A stretch of 14,021 nt of DNA from an uncultured Prevotellaceae bacterium (GCA_937898415.1 CALDLA010000178.1:1-14021); one strand, 5' to 3'; positions 1 to 7,695 are shown, numbered from the stretch's first letter. Program-made: numbers and translations. Notes: a model not told the origin generated them from the letters alone.

Positions 1-125
1 GCCGCTCCGGCATCGGCTCGCAGATCAACCTCTACCAGGCCCTGCGCCGCGACTGTAACATGTCGGCCACCGAGCGCCGGCAGTTTCTCCGCCAGGAGGG
101 CGACGAGGGCCGCTTCACGCTGTAG
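1..125 (+). CDS. 3' end of an unrecognised protein (partial, 40 codons)
   Basis: The frame starting at base 3 is open from the window edge to a TAG at 123-125 and encodes about 40 residues ending in ..GDEGRFTL. The stretch is rich in Arg, Gln and Glu and has the high-GC third positions of the real genes nearby, so it is probably the C-terminus of a gene that begins outside the window. There is no motif I can assign to a family. The next gene starts about 135 bases downstream, and I see neither a clear hairpin terminator nor a convincing TAnnTTTG promoter in that gap. Confidence 0.45.
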   Translation, partial: RSGIGSQINLYQALRRDCNMSATERRQFLRQEGDEGRFTL

Positions 126-260
126 TCGAAGCCATCGCGGCCGTGTGAGCAAAGACATATGTGTCAGGTGGACAACCGTTTGGGACGATTCCCCCGCTAT
201 GCGACGAGCGTCCTGCATTCATGAACTTTATCAGATAACCTCATAATAACTATAACGATT

Positions 261-1319
261 ATGAAAAGATTTATTGTAAGCCTCATGGCAATGATGGGTG
301 TGCTGACCCTTTCGGCACAGTCAAGTGTGTATGATTTCAAGGTAAAGGATGACGTGGGCCAGGAGGTCTCGCTCTCGGACTACAAGGGCAAGGTGCTGCT
401 GATTGTGAATACCGCCACGCGATGCGGATTCACGCCTCAGTACAAGGACCTGGAGCCGCTCTACCAGAAGTATCACGCTCAGGGTTTTGAGATTCTTGAC
501 TTCCCCTGTAACCAGTTCGGACAGCAGGCGCCAGGTACGATTCAGGAGATTCACTCGTTCTGCACGGCCAACTTCGACATCCACTTCCCACAGTTCGACA
601 AGATTGATGTGAACGGTGAGAATGCCCATCCGCTATATACTTGGCTGAAGGCGCAGGCTGGCGGCGGCGACATCAAGTGGAACTTCACCAAGTTCCTCGT
701 CGGTCGCGACGGCAAAGTCATCAAGCGCTATGAGTCGCGCGATCAGGTTGCCGCCATCGAGGCCGACATGCAGATGGAGGTTAATCCTGTGCTGAAGAAC
801 ATGATGGACCGTCGCTCCATCCGTAAATACCTCGACAAGCCTGTGGAGCACGAGAAGTTGGAGGTCATCGTGAAGTGTGGCATCAATGCGCCGAGCGGCA
901 TGAACCGCCAGCCGTGGATTGTCCGCGTGGTGGAAGATCAGAAGCTGATAGCCGACGTAACGGAGGTATATAAGCAGGAGAACGCTGAGCAGGTAGCCCG
1001 CGATAAGAACTTCAAGAATATGTTCCGCAATGCGCCGAACCTTATCTGCGTCTGTACCCCTGCCAATGGTGGTGGTGAACTTGATGCAGGACTGTTGGGC
1101 GAGAATATGATGCTGGCAGCCCAGTCGATGGGATTAGGCACCTGTTGTCTCGGTGGTCCCGTGCGCTTCCTGCTGTCGAATGAGAAGTGCAAGTTCTTCC
1201 TCGACCGCCTCGACATCCCCGCTGATTACAAGCTGAACTATATCCTCGCCATTGGCTATCCCGACGAGCAGCCCGACGCCAAGCCCCGCGATGCCTCGAA
1301 GGTGAAGTACATCAAGTAA
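261..1319 (+). CDS. exported glutathione peroxidase-nitroreductase fusion protein
   Basis: A 352-residue protein with two enzyme domains. Residues 1-20 form a signal peptide ending LTLSAQ. Residues 22-168 are a thiol peroxidase of the glutathione peroxidase family. Cys55 (in TATRCGF) is the peroxidatic residue, and Gln89, Trp140 and Asn141 complete the usual Cys-Gln-Trp-Asn tetrad. Cys83 lies in FPCNQFG, and Cys101 sits where thioredoxin-dependent family members have the resolving Cys, so thioredoxin or a periplasmic thiol protein is a likelier reductant than glutathione. Residues about 180-352 are an FMN-type nitroreductase: MDRRSIRKY, INAPSGMNRQPW and a Gly-rich GLLGENMMLAAQSMGLG segment. 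The signal peptide would place both domains in the periplasm. If so, a flavin domain there needs cofactor loading and an electron donor, neither of which is visible here. The ATG at 261 gives the signal peptide; the gene looks monocistronic. Domain calls are strong; joint function is inferred. Confidence 0.9.
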   Translation: MKRFIVSLMAMMGVLTLSAQSSVYDFKVKDDVGQEVSLSDYKGKVLLIVNTATRCGFTPQYKDLEPLYQKYHAQGFEILDFPCNQFGQQAPGTIQEIHSFCTANFDIHFPQFDKIDVNGENAHPLYTWLKAQAGGGDIKWNFTKFLVGRDGKVIKRYESRDQVAAIEADMQMEVNPVLKNMMDRRSIRKYLDKPVEHEKLEVIVKCGINAPSGMNRQPWIVRVVEDQKLIADVTEVYKQENAEQVARDKNFKNMFRNAPNLICVCTPANGGGELDAGLLGENMMLAAQSMGLGTCCLGGPVRFLLSNEKCKFFLDRLDIPADYKLNYILAIGYPDEQPDAKPRDASKVKYIK

Positions 1320-1504
1320 ACAATCATCAAGTACAACATTCTTCCCCTTCACCACCACTGGCCGTTTGCTCTTAGAACGCTATTGGGCCGTGGCCCAGGC
1401 AGGAGGTCGTGCCGAATGCCGTCAGGATAAACACACACAGGCGCGGCGGCGCGGCATTTGAGGAACTATCCGGGCAACATTTATTGAAATTCTCTGCTCC
1501 AAAA

Positions 1505-1536
1505 TTTGGAAGTTTGGTATTTTTTCCCTATATTTG
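1505..1536 (+). promoter_or_regulatory. Bacteroidota-type promoter for the ccsBA gene
   Basis: TTTG at 1505-1508 and TATATTTG at 1529-1536 are separated by 20 bases. They match the Bacteroidota -33 (TTTG) and -7 (TAnnTTTG) elements. The start codon follows 33 bases later. The upstream part of this 250-base gap (1320-1504) holds only a short palindrome, TGGGCC-GT-GGCCCA at 1384-1397, with no T-run, and I see no gene in it. Confidence 0.6.
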
Positions 1537-1569
1537 CCCCCAAAATAACGGAAAACTGATTGAAATCTG

Positions 1570-2949
1570 ATGTGGTCTAAACCCTGGACATTTAAGGAAG
1601 GCTTCCTCATTGGAGGAGGCCTTATCTTGACTGGGCTGATGCTGGAACTGAGCATCGGCCCTGTAGTGTGGGATGCGTTTGCCTGGCCAGCCAACGGCAT
1701 TGTGCTTGCAGGATTCCTGGCACTCGTTGCTCTCGTATTTGTATTAAGGAAGAAGGTGTATGCCTTCCAGTTCATCGGCACGTATCAGGCGGCAATACCG
1801 GCTATGGTGTATGCCTTAGTGCTGACAATCATCATGGGACTGACGCGCCAACAGGTAAATGGCACATGGCTGAACAATATGCTGTCGTTCTGGCCGTTCG
1901 TGCTCATCTATGTGTATATCGCGGTGATTCTGGGTGTCATCATCCTGCGACGGCTGATGAATATGCACTCATGGAAGCGAGATCTTCCATTCCTGCTGAA
2001 TCACTTGGGTCTCTTTATCGCCCTTACTACGGCCACATTAGGCAATGCCGATATGCAGCGGGTAAAGATGATTACGGCCCTCGGCGAGCCTGAGTGGCGG
2101 GCGATGACTCAGAAGGGAGCCGTCAAGGAGATGCCGATAGCCATCGAACTGAAGCGGTTTATCATGGAGACGTACGATAACGGTAGTCCCAAGCGCTTCG
2201 CTTCGGAGATTCAGATACTGACAAAGACAGGCAAGAACATCGAGACCACCGTGGATGTGAACAAGCCCTACGAGGTGGATGGCTGGAAAATCTATCAGTA
2301 CGGCTACGACACGCAGATGGGTACACAGAGTCAGATATCGATACTCGAACTCGTCAGCGACCCGTGGCTTCCATGGGTCTATGCAGGTTTCTATATGATG
2401 CTGGCAGGAGCGTTAGTTATGACGCTGATGGTATTATGGCGCAGGTTAAGGAACGCAACCAGCAAGGCACTTTGGGCATACTTCGGCCTCACTGTCTTCG
2501 CATCCATCTTTGCCTATTTCTTCTTTGACAGCTATAATACAAAGACGCTGGTGCCAGCCCTTCAAAGCCCCTGGTTCGCGCCCCATGTCTTTGTCTATAT
2601 CTTCGCATACACCCTGCTTGGCGTAGCTGTCGTCATTGCCTGGTGGAAACTGGCCGATGATCTCGTCTATGTAAGCCTCGCCTGCCTCACCATCGGCATG
2701 CTCTTCGGTGCCCTTTGGGCGAAGGAGGCATGGGGCCACTATTGGTCGTGGGATCCCAAAGAAACCTGGGCAGCCATCACCTGGCTTGCCTATCTCGTCT
2801 ACATCCACTACCGCCAGCTCCCTCGCCATCGCAAACGTCTGGCCCTTTGGATGCTCATCGGCTCCTTCGTCCTCTTGCAGATGTGTTGGTGGGGCATTAA
2901 TTACCTTCCCTCCGCCCAAGGTTCGAGTGTACATACATACAGTAAATAA
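1570..2949 (+). CDS. ccsA: fused CcsBA (ResB-CcsA) cytochrome c biogenesis protein
   Basis: This 459-residue membrane protein belongs to system II cytochrome c maturation, which moves haem across the inner membrane and attaches it to CXXCH motifs of periplasmic apocytochromes. The N-terminal half has about five membrane segments (near 13-30, 42-60, 73-91, 106-126, 140-157), then a periplasmic beta-rich stretch (160-265) containing the ResB-like NKPYEVDGWKIYQYGYD. The C-terminal CcsA half has about six segments and the Trp-rich WWD haem-handling motif WGHYWSWDPKETW at 388-400. It is flanked by the expected external histidines, His339 (FAPHVF) and His455 (SSVHTY); His145 is a candidate membrane haem ligand. 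At 459 residues it is much shorter than classical CcsBA fusions because the ResB soluble domain is small. No cytochrome or nitrite reductase gene lies beside it in the window. It has its own promoter. The family assignment is strong; the partner cytochrome is unknown. Confidence 0.88.
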   Translation: MWSKPWTFKEGFLIGGGLILTGLMLELSIGPVVWDAFAWPANGIVLAGFLALVALVFVLRKKVYAFQFIGTYQAAIPAMVYALVLTIIMGLTRQQVNGTWLNNMLSFWPFVLIYVYIAVILGVIILRRLMNMHSWKRDLPFLLNHLGLFIALTTATLGNADMQRVKMITALGEPEWRAMTQKGAVKEMPIAIELKRFIMETYDNGSPKRFASEIQILTKTGKNIETTVDVNKPYEVDGWKIYQYGYDTQMGTQSQISILELVSDPWLPWVYAGFYMMLAGALVMTLMVLWRRLRNATSKALWAYFGLTVFASIFAYFFFDSYNTKTLVPALQSPWFAPHVFVYIFAYTLLGVAVVIAWWKLADDLVYVSLACLTIGMLFGALWAKEAWGHYWSWDPKETWAAITWLAYLVYIHYRQLPRHRKRLALWMLIGSFVLLQMCWWGINYLPSAQGSSVHTYSK

Positions 2950-3004
2950 CCTGGCTCTTGGTAGCTCTTTTTTACCGCATCAGCCGGCACCAACTAAACA
3001 AAAA

Positions 3005-3020
3005 GTGACATTCGTCACAT
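3005..3020. promoter_or_regulatory. possible Crp/Fnr-family operator
   Basis: GTGAC-ATTC-GTCAC is a perfect 5+4+5 inverted repeat at 3006-3019. Read as AGTGA-N6-TCACA it matches 9 of 10 conserved bases of the TGTGA-N6-TCACA consensus bound by Crp-type regulators. Its centre lies roughly 70 bases upstream of the start site predicted from the -7 element at 3068, a spacing compatible with an upstream activator site. Which regulator binds, if any, is inference. Confidence 0.35.
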
Positions 3021-3044
3021 TTCCATGCTGTTTATCCCATAAAT

Positions 3045-3075
3045 TTGGAGGAATAAGCAGTACGCCATACCTTTG
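3045..3075 (+). promoter_or_regulatory. Bacteroidota-type promoter for the LiaF-like gene
   Basis: TTTG at 3045-3048 and TACCTTTG at 3068-3075, spaced by 19 bases, match the -33/-7 elements. The first ATG of the coding region is 35 bases downstream, at 3110. Confidence 0.55.
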
Positions 3076-3109
3076 CAGTGCGATTTTGCAACAAGCGTTT
3101 AAAAGAAAT

Positions 3110-3676
3110 ATGATTATGAAACCAAGAACGATTATTGGAATTATTTTCATCGTGGCAAGTCTGATAAAGCTGGCGACTATCTGGGACTTTATTCATTGGA
3201 GTTGGTTTATACAGGTCACCGAACAGCCCTGGGCAACTTATTTCTGCATCTTCGTGGTGCTCTATGTGGGTGTTCATCTGATTATCGACAGCTACCGTCG
3301 CGACCCCGACCAATGGCTTCAGCGCCCTCTGCCCATCGGCGAGGACGGTAAGCGAATCTGCTGCTCCGTTCACTATGGCGGCGACGAGTACGTCTATCGT
3401 GGCGAAGCGTTCCACGGTGCCCGTCTCGACGCGATCTGCGGCGGCATCCGAATGGACCTGCGTGAGGCCGTCATCACCGAGGACGAGGAAATCGACATCC
3501 ACACCTTCTGCGGCGGCATCGAGCTCTTCGTGCCCACCCATGTCAACGTCGTTGTGATAAGCCGCAGCTTCATCGGCGGCGTCGGCAATCATGCCACGCA
3601 TGCCGCCGACCCGAAAGCCCCCACCCTTCACATCGTCGCCAGCAATTTCTTCGGCGGTGTGGACGTGAAGAATTGA
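3110..3676 (+). CDS. small membrane protein with a LiaF-type C-terminal domain
   Basis: A 188-residue protein with two hydrophobic segments near the N-terminus (about residues 6-25 and 44-62), followed by a soluble domain. That domain has repeated Gly-Gly turns (AICGGIRMDLREA, TFCGGIELFVP, SFIGGVGN, NFFGGVDVKN), the signature of the right-handed beta-helix LiaF C-terminal / DUF2154 domain. Relatives in Firmicutes act in cell-envelope stress sensing with LiaRS-type systems; in Bacteroidota the role is uncharacterised. The frame is open much further upstream, to 2708 inside ccsA. The start at 3110 (or 3116, two codons later) is preferred because it follows the promoter and begins just before the first membrane helix. 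No two-component genes are adjacent. It ends with TGA, followed in the same frame seven codons later by TAA. Domain recognition is good; function is not established. Confidence 0.75.
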   Translation: MIMKPRTIIGIIFIVASLIKLATIWDFIHWSWFIQVTEQPWATYFCIFVVLYVGVHLIIDSYRRDPDQWLQRPLPIGEDGKRICCSVHYGGDEYVYRGEAFHGARLDAICGGIRMDLREAVITEDEEIDIHTFCGGIELFVPTHVNVVVISRSFIGGVGNHATHAADPKAPTLHIVASNFFGGVDVKN

Positions 3677-3704
3677 CAATGGAAAATGGATAATGGATAA
3701 TTGA
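3671..3704. repeat. short A/T-rich direct repeats after the LiaF-like gene
   Basis: Immediately at and after the stop codon, three near-copies of ATGGAAA/ATGGATA are followed by ATAATTG. Strings of this kind (CCATT/CAATTATC on the opposite strand) are common between genes of Prevotella and Bacteroides. They appear non-coding here and overlap the end of the gene. Confidence 0.4.
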
Positions 3705-3791
3705 GGATGAAAAACAACGCAAACCGTGTAGTTTTTTGGCTGTACCTTGCGTCTAACGAGCAAAATGTTGAACAATTAACATATTAAGACA

Positions 3792-5810
3792 ATGATTAAA
3801 AGAATGTTTTTCGCCGTAGCCCTCGCTTTTGTTTGCTTGGCAGGCACGGCACAGAATCTGAGGTCTAATATGGACCCGAGTGTGAAACCTGGTGATGACT
3901 TCTGGCAGTACGCTGTAGGCGAATGGCTGAAGGCGAACCCGCTGGATGCGCAGCACCCAGAGAACGGGGCGTTCACCGACCTGAACGAACTGAACAACGA
4001 CCGCATCAACAAGCTCATCATGGCATACGCCGAGAAGAAGGACCTGCCGCAAGGTTCGGACGGACAGAAGATAGGTGCACTCTACCGTCTCTACATGGAC
4101 AGCGTCAGCCGCAACAAGATGGGCTACGAACCGATTATGCCTTACCTGAAGCAGGTACGCGAGGTGCAGACCCGCGAAGAGGCTCTGAAATTGATGTACG
4201 CCCTCGATGCCAAGGGTTTCAACACCGCTCCCTTCGGCCTCAGTCTGAGCTTGAACCCCTTCAACTCGTCGGAGTATCTGATGTATGCGGGACATGGTGG
4301 TGCATCGCTGCCCAAGGAGTACTATGACCAGCCAAACGAGCAGCAGCAGGCCACCGTCGCCGCTGTCAAGAGCCTAAACAAGGACTATCTGAAAATGGTG
4401 GGCTACAGCGATGCTGCCGCCGAGCAGAAGATGCAGGCTGCCTGGGCCATAGAATATAGAATAGGTATGAAGACGCTCGACCAGGTGGCCCGTCGCGACC
4501 CGATGGCCACGAACCACCCGATGCCGTGGGAGCAGCTGCTCAACGATTTCAAGGGCATCGACTATGTGGCCTATCGTGATGCCTTGAATCTGCCGAAGGA
4601 CATCGACGTGGTGAACGTCGGTCAGTTCGACGCGATACACGAGGTAGAGAAAGTGCTGGCCGAGACAAGTGTCGAGGACTTGAAGTCATATATGGAGTTG
4701 CACGTCATTCAGGCTTACAGCAACTTCCTCAGCGACGCTTTTACCGACCGTGCTTTCGAGGCCAACAAGACTATTACCGGCGTGCAGGAGCAGCAGCCCC
4801 GCTGGAAGCGTGCCGTCAGTACCATCAGCGGCAGTCTGGGCGAGACCATCGGCAAGCTCTATGTCAAGGACTACTTCCCCGAGACCAGCAAGCAGCGCGT
4901 CTATCGTCTGGTGAAGGACTTGCAACAGGCCTTCGAGGACCGTCTGAAGGAGAACACCTGGATGAGTGACTCGACCAAAGCCAAGGCATTGGAGAAGCTG
5001 CACGCCATGCACATCAACGTGGGCTATCCCGACAAATGGGAGGACATGGAGAAGTTCATTGACATCCGCGAGAATGAAAACCTCGTCGAGAACTTCATCC
5101 GCATCAAGCAGGAGTCGCGTCAGGCCGAATTGCGCAAGTACTGGCACCAGCCCGTTGACAAGACCATGATGCCCTGCTCGCCGCAGACGGTCAATGCCTT
5201 CTATCACCCCCTCTTCAACAGCATCAACTTCCCCGCTGCCATCTTGCAGCCCCCGTTCTTCGATCCTGAGGCTGATTATGTCTGCAACTATGGTGCTATC
5301 GGGGCCGTCATCGGTCACGAAATGACCCACGGATTCGACGATCAGGGCTGTCAGTTCGACAAGGACGGCAATTTGGCCAACTGGTGGACGGCAGAAGACA
5401 AAGCCCGCTACGACGAACGTACCAAGGTCATTGCCGACTGGTTCAGTGAGCAGGAGGCCGTGCCAGGACTGAAGGTAAACGGCCAGAAGACCCTCGGCGA
5501 GAACGTCAGCGACAACGGCGGACTGAAAATTGCCTACCGTGCATTTACTAACCGCATGGCCTCCGAACCCCTCGCCGATGTCGACGGCTTCACTCCCGCC
5601 CAGCGCTTCTACTTAGCCTATGCCCGAGTCTGGGCCTGCAACAGCACACCTGAGTACACCGCCATGCTGGTAAACAGCGATGTTCACTCACCAGCCCGTC
5701 TGCGTGTGATGGCCGCCCTGCCAATGATAGACACCTGGTACGAAGCCTTCGGCATCCTGTCCACAGACAAGATGTTCATCCCCAAGGAAAAACGGGCATT
5801 AGTGTGGTAA
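3792..5810 (+). CDS. pepO: exported M13-family zinc metallopeptidase (neprilysin/PepO-like)
   Basis: A 672-residue peptidase of family M13, expected to cleave oligopeptides after export. Residues 1-21 form a signal peptide ending AGTAQ; there is no lipobox Cys. The mature protein begins with the family's N-terminal pattern MDPSVKPGDDFWQYAVGEW. The zinc site is complete: H509-E-M-T-H513 supplies two His ligands and the catalytic Glu510, and E570 in GENVSDNGG supplies the third ligand, with Asp574 positioned as in the family. NAFYHP at 468-473 is the conserved substrate-backbone-binding motif. The protein ends ..KRALVW; many relatives end C-x-x-W, so the C-terminal Cys used by eukaryotic members is absent, as expected for a bacterial form. 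Length is normal. A weak -7-like element TACCTTGC lies at 3743-3750 with no obvious -33 partner. A strong terminator follows, so it is probably monocistronic. The gene symbol is a family name only. Confidence 0.93.
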   Translation: MIKRMFFAVALAFVCLAGTAQNLRSNMDPSVKPGDDFWQYAVGEWLKANPLDAQHPENGAFTDLNELNNDRINKLIMAYAEKKDLPQGSDGQKIGALYRLYMDSVSRNKMGYEPIMPYLKQVREVQTREEALKLMYALDAKGFNTAPFGLSLSLNPFNSSEYLMYAGHGGASLPKEYYDQPNEQQQATVAAVKSLNKDYLKMVGYSDAAAEQKMQAAWAIEYRIGMKTLDQVARRDPMATNHPMPWEQLLNDFKGIDYVAYRDALNLPKDIDVVNVGQFDAIHEVEKVLAETSVEDLKSYMELHVIQAYSNFLSDAFTDRAFEANKTITGVQEQQPRWKRAVSTISGSLGETIGKLYVKDYFPETSKQRVYRLVKDLQQAFEDRLKENTWMSDSTKAKALEKLHAMHINVGYPDKWEDMEKFIDIRENENLVENFIRIKQESRQAELRKYWHQPVDKTMMPCSPQTVNAFYHPLFNSINFPAAILQPPFFDPEADYVCNYGAIGAVIGHEMTHGFDDQGCQFDKDGNLANWWTAEDKARYDERTKVIADWFSEQEAVPGLKVNGQKTLGENVSDNGGLKIAYRAFTNRMASEPLADVDGFTPAQRFYLAYARVWACNSTPEYTAMLVNSDVHSPARLRVMAALPMIDTWYEAFGILSTDKMFIPKEKRALVW

Positions 5811-5847
5811 AGCCAGCGAGAAGCAGAAGGCACGTATGTAAACGAAT

Positions 5848-5884
5848 AAATCCCGAGAGCGACACCGTTTCGCCTCGGGATTTT
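5848..5884 (+). terminator. intrinsic terminator after the M13 peptidase gene
   Basis: A 10-bp stem pairs AAATCCCGAG (5848-5857) with CTCGGGATTT (5874-5883). The loop contains a smaller GCGA/TCGC pairing, and the stem runs into a T-run. It begins 38 bases after the peptidase stop codon. Confidence 0.75.
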
Positions 5885-5946
5885 ATGATTTTCTAAGGAG
5901 TTCAGGAGTCTGGGAGGGCTGCGCAGGACGGTGAAGCCGTCCCCTA

Positions 5947-6256
5947 TCAATAGCCGTGGGTACATCGTTAGATGCACCCACGGTATTTCGATGCGCATAA
6001 AAAAAGGACCCTGGAGGGGTTCCCCAACCGTTGTGGAAACATGGGGACACCCCTCCAGGGTGCATTTACATTGTCCGTCGCCGTTTCCGCAGGTCGTGCC
6101 AACCTATGGCTATTGAGAGGCGACCCCTTCAGGGGCGATGTTACCGGCGGCATAGGATTCCGTAGGTCGTTCTTCGACAAGCGAAGCGACTTCGTCGATT
6201 ACCGACCCACGGCTATTGAAAGGAGGGGCGTCCGTGAGTACGGGACGACCCCTTTC
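5947..6256. repeat. cluster of REP-like hairpins between genes
   Basis: No gene is visible here. At least four hairpins follow one another. The first is at 5954-5983 (CCGTGGGT/ACCCACGG). The second is long, at 6008-6061: ACCCTGGAGGGGT pairs perfectly with ACCCCTCCAGGGT and TCCCCA/TGGGGA lies inside. The third has CCTATG/CATAGG enclosing CGACCCC-TTCA-GGGGCG at about 6104-6156. The fourth is at about 6218-6256 (GAAAGG..GGGG paired with CCCCTTTC). The block is bounded by an exact 15-bp inverted repeat, TCAATAGCCGTGGGT (5947-5961) and its complement (6205-6219). A related TATGGCTATTGA occurs again near 6106. This resembles interspersed palindromic elements of Bacteroidota. No transposase is present. 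Confidence 0.65.
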
Positions 6257-6309
6257 AGCGTCTTAATCACCTGATTGCGGATAATCATTTTTATTTTCTT
6301 ATAGATAAA

Positions 6310-6477
6310 GCACTTTTACTCGCCCAAATATTTTCAAAAGTACGTCGAAAAGCACTTTTACTGCCACTTTTCAAAACTTTTGGCCGTCGCGAAGCACTTT
6401 TACTGTCACTTTTCAAAACTTTTGGCCGTCGCGAAGCACTTTTACTCCCCGCCGCGAAAACTTTTCATCCCCGGCGA
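6310..6477. repeat. four tandem units of exactly 42 bp with phased T/A tracts
   Basis: GCACTTTTACT begins at 6310, 6352, 6394 and 6436, an exact 42-base period. The second and third units are identical over all 42 bases except one (C/T); the first and fourth are diverged but stay in register. Each complete unit has T4 tracts at offsets of about 4, 16 and 26 plus an A4 tract, so A/T tracts recur about every one or two DNA turns across the array. One frame on each strand stays open through the array, but neither has a start codon in a plausible place, and I do not regard it as coding. The array ends about 65 bases beyond the stop codon of the convergent GumN-like gene. Confidence 0.8.
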
Positions 6478-6543
6478 CTGCTTCTCGATGCACAGACGGA
6501 GGCCGCCCGCCGTTTAATGGGTTCGACATGAACATACTATCTC

Positions 6544-7611
6544 TCACTGGTTTATTGCATTCTTCTTGTCATGTATATCCACAGGCGTTACCTTGTAGCC
6601 CTCCTTTCGAAGCATTGTAATCAGTCCGTCCTCGCCCGGAAGGTGGAGAGCGCCGACGGCAATCAGGCAGGAACATTGCTGAATGTTTGTAATGATAACG
6701 GGCATCCACATGGTATTCCTTCCTAAGGTGAGTTCGGTCTGCCATGAATCAAAGTGCTCCATCTCAGGTTGTTCCTGCTTTATGCGGCTTTCCATGCTTT
6801 TGCTCTCTGAAAGCATTCCCTCTAAGTCACCTTGCTTGTAAAAGCTGACCATGCCTCCCGCATATTCCTCGAGGACATTGACGGTGTCGCCGCTCTCCAT
6901 CATGCAATATTCATACAGGCTATGCGCCTGTGTGGGCATGTTGCCAGCAACGGCATTGCTCGAGTCGGTGCGTTCCGTGAGGTCAATTTCATATTCCGTC
7001 GTCTCCATGGCTATCATCCGCTTGCCCATTTCCTTCGCATGGGTGTAGATGCCATAGTCGATAATGTCTGCTTTTTTAGTGCTGTCATTTGGCTCATGAA
7101 CCATATTGCGCAATTCTTTGAAAGCCTCAATCAGTTCCTGCGTGAAACTTGGCTTCAGCCTTTCATGATGGAAAGGACGGACATGTTTCTGCTTCTTAAA
7201 CTCGCTCAGAAAGTTCTCTACATAGCAGTACTCAGTCGTGTCCTTGAAGATTGTAGGGTAGGACATGATGCTGTCGGGCAGATAAGCGTATGAGGGATAA
7301 TTTCCTTGCACATAGTTCCTGATTCTCCCGAGATACCATGCGGTAAACTTCTTGTCCAGGAAATCGAACTCCGTACCAACGGCATCAACATAACTCATTA
7401 TCTCGTGGTATCGCGGCAGGGTATCAAGGAACTGGTAGTCAATCTTGTCCTTCGCTCCACCGTGAAATGTGCCCAATAAGTATGATTTCTTGCCCAGTCA
7501 ATCCTTCGATATTTCCCAAAGGATGCTTTTCTCATCTGTAGTATTTCCTGGTTGCGCCTGCCCCGTCATTGCGACAACGGCGAGGATGATTGACAGAATG
7601 GTTTTCTTCAT
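6544..7611 (-). pseudogene. TraB/GumN-family protein interrupted by an in-frame TGA
   Basis: Read from ATG at 7611, the frame encodes a 20-residue signal peptide (MKKTILSIILAVVAMTGQAQ), then KSILWEISKD, a TGA at 7500-7498 (codon 38), and continues without a shift LGKKSYLLGTFHGG.. to a TGA at 6546-6544, 355 codons in all. The second part has both TraB/GumN hallmarks: GTFH (His50) near the start and IAVGALHLPGEDG (His323) near the C-terminus followed by LRKEGYKVTPV. The wider superfamily includes Tiki and is thought to contain metal-dependent proteases; bacterial GumN-like proteins are poorly characterised. At the TGA, relatives usually carry Gly or another small residue, so a GGA-to-TGA change is the simplest reading. 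Initiation at the TTG at 7476 would drop the signal peptide and the first motif's context. It is either a recent pseudogene or is expressed by readthrough. A hairpin separates it from the upstream DUF2442 gene. Confidence 0.8.
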
Positions 7612-7632
7612 TTTGTTTTCGCTCTTATTCAA

Positions 7633-7668
7633 AGCGGATAGTCCCGCCAGCCTGTCGGTCTATCCGCT
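7633..7668 (-). terminator. hairpin between the DUF2442 and GumN-like genes, possible terminator
   Basis: On the minus strand AGCGGATAG (7668-7660) pairs exactly with CTATCCGCT (7641-7633). The loop is 18 bases and contains further CCG/CGG pairing. It lies 28 bases beyond the DUF2442 stop codon and just before the GumN-like start. Only a short TTTG follows the stem, so termination efficiency is uncertain; it could instead be a repeat or a processing site. Confidence 0.4.
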
Positions 7669-7695
7669 CATGTCGATGTTCGTTTTCGTTAGAAA

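Noticed and set aside
1384..1397. TGGGCC-GT-GGCCCA palindrome as terminator of the peroxidase fusion gene
   Set aside because: The loop is only two bases and no T-run follows.
2950..2990. Possible terminator after ccsBA (T-run near 2966-2973)
   Set aside because: There is a T-run but no stem of more than four bases directly before it.
3032..3775. Minus-strand open frame of 247 codons opposite the LiaF-like gene
   Set aside because: It is antisense to a gene with recognisable domain repeats, and its N-terminal part is just translation of the A/T-rich intergenic repeats.
4686..5330. Minus-strand open frame of 214 codons opposite the M13 peptidase
   Set aside because: High-GC codon bias of the real gene leaves its antisense frame open; the plus strand has the complete zinc-binding motifs.
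6310..6477. 42-bp tandem units considered as a CRISPR array
   Set aside because: Adjacent units are almost identical along their whole length, so there are no unique spacers, and no cas genes are present.
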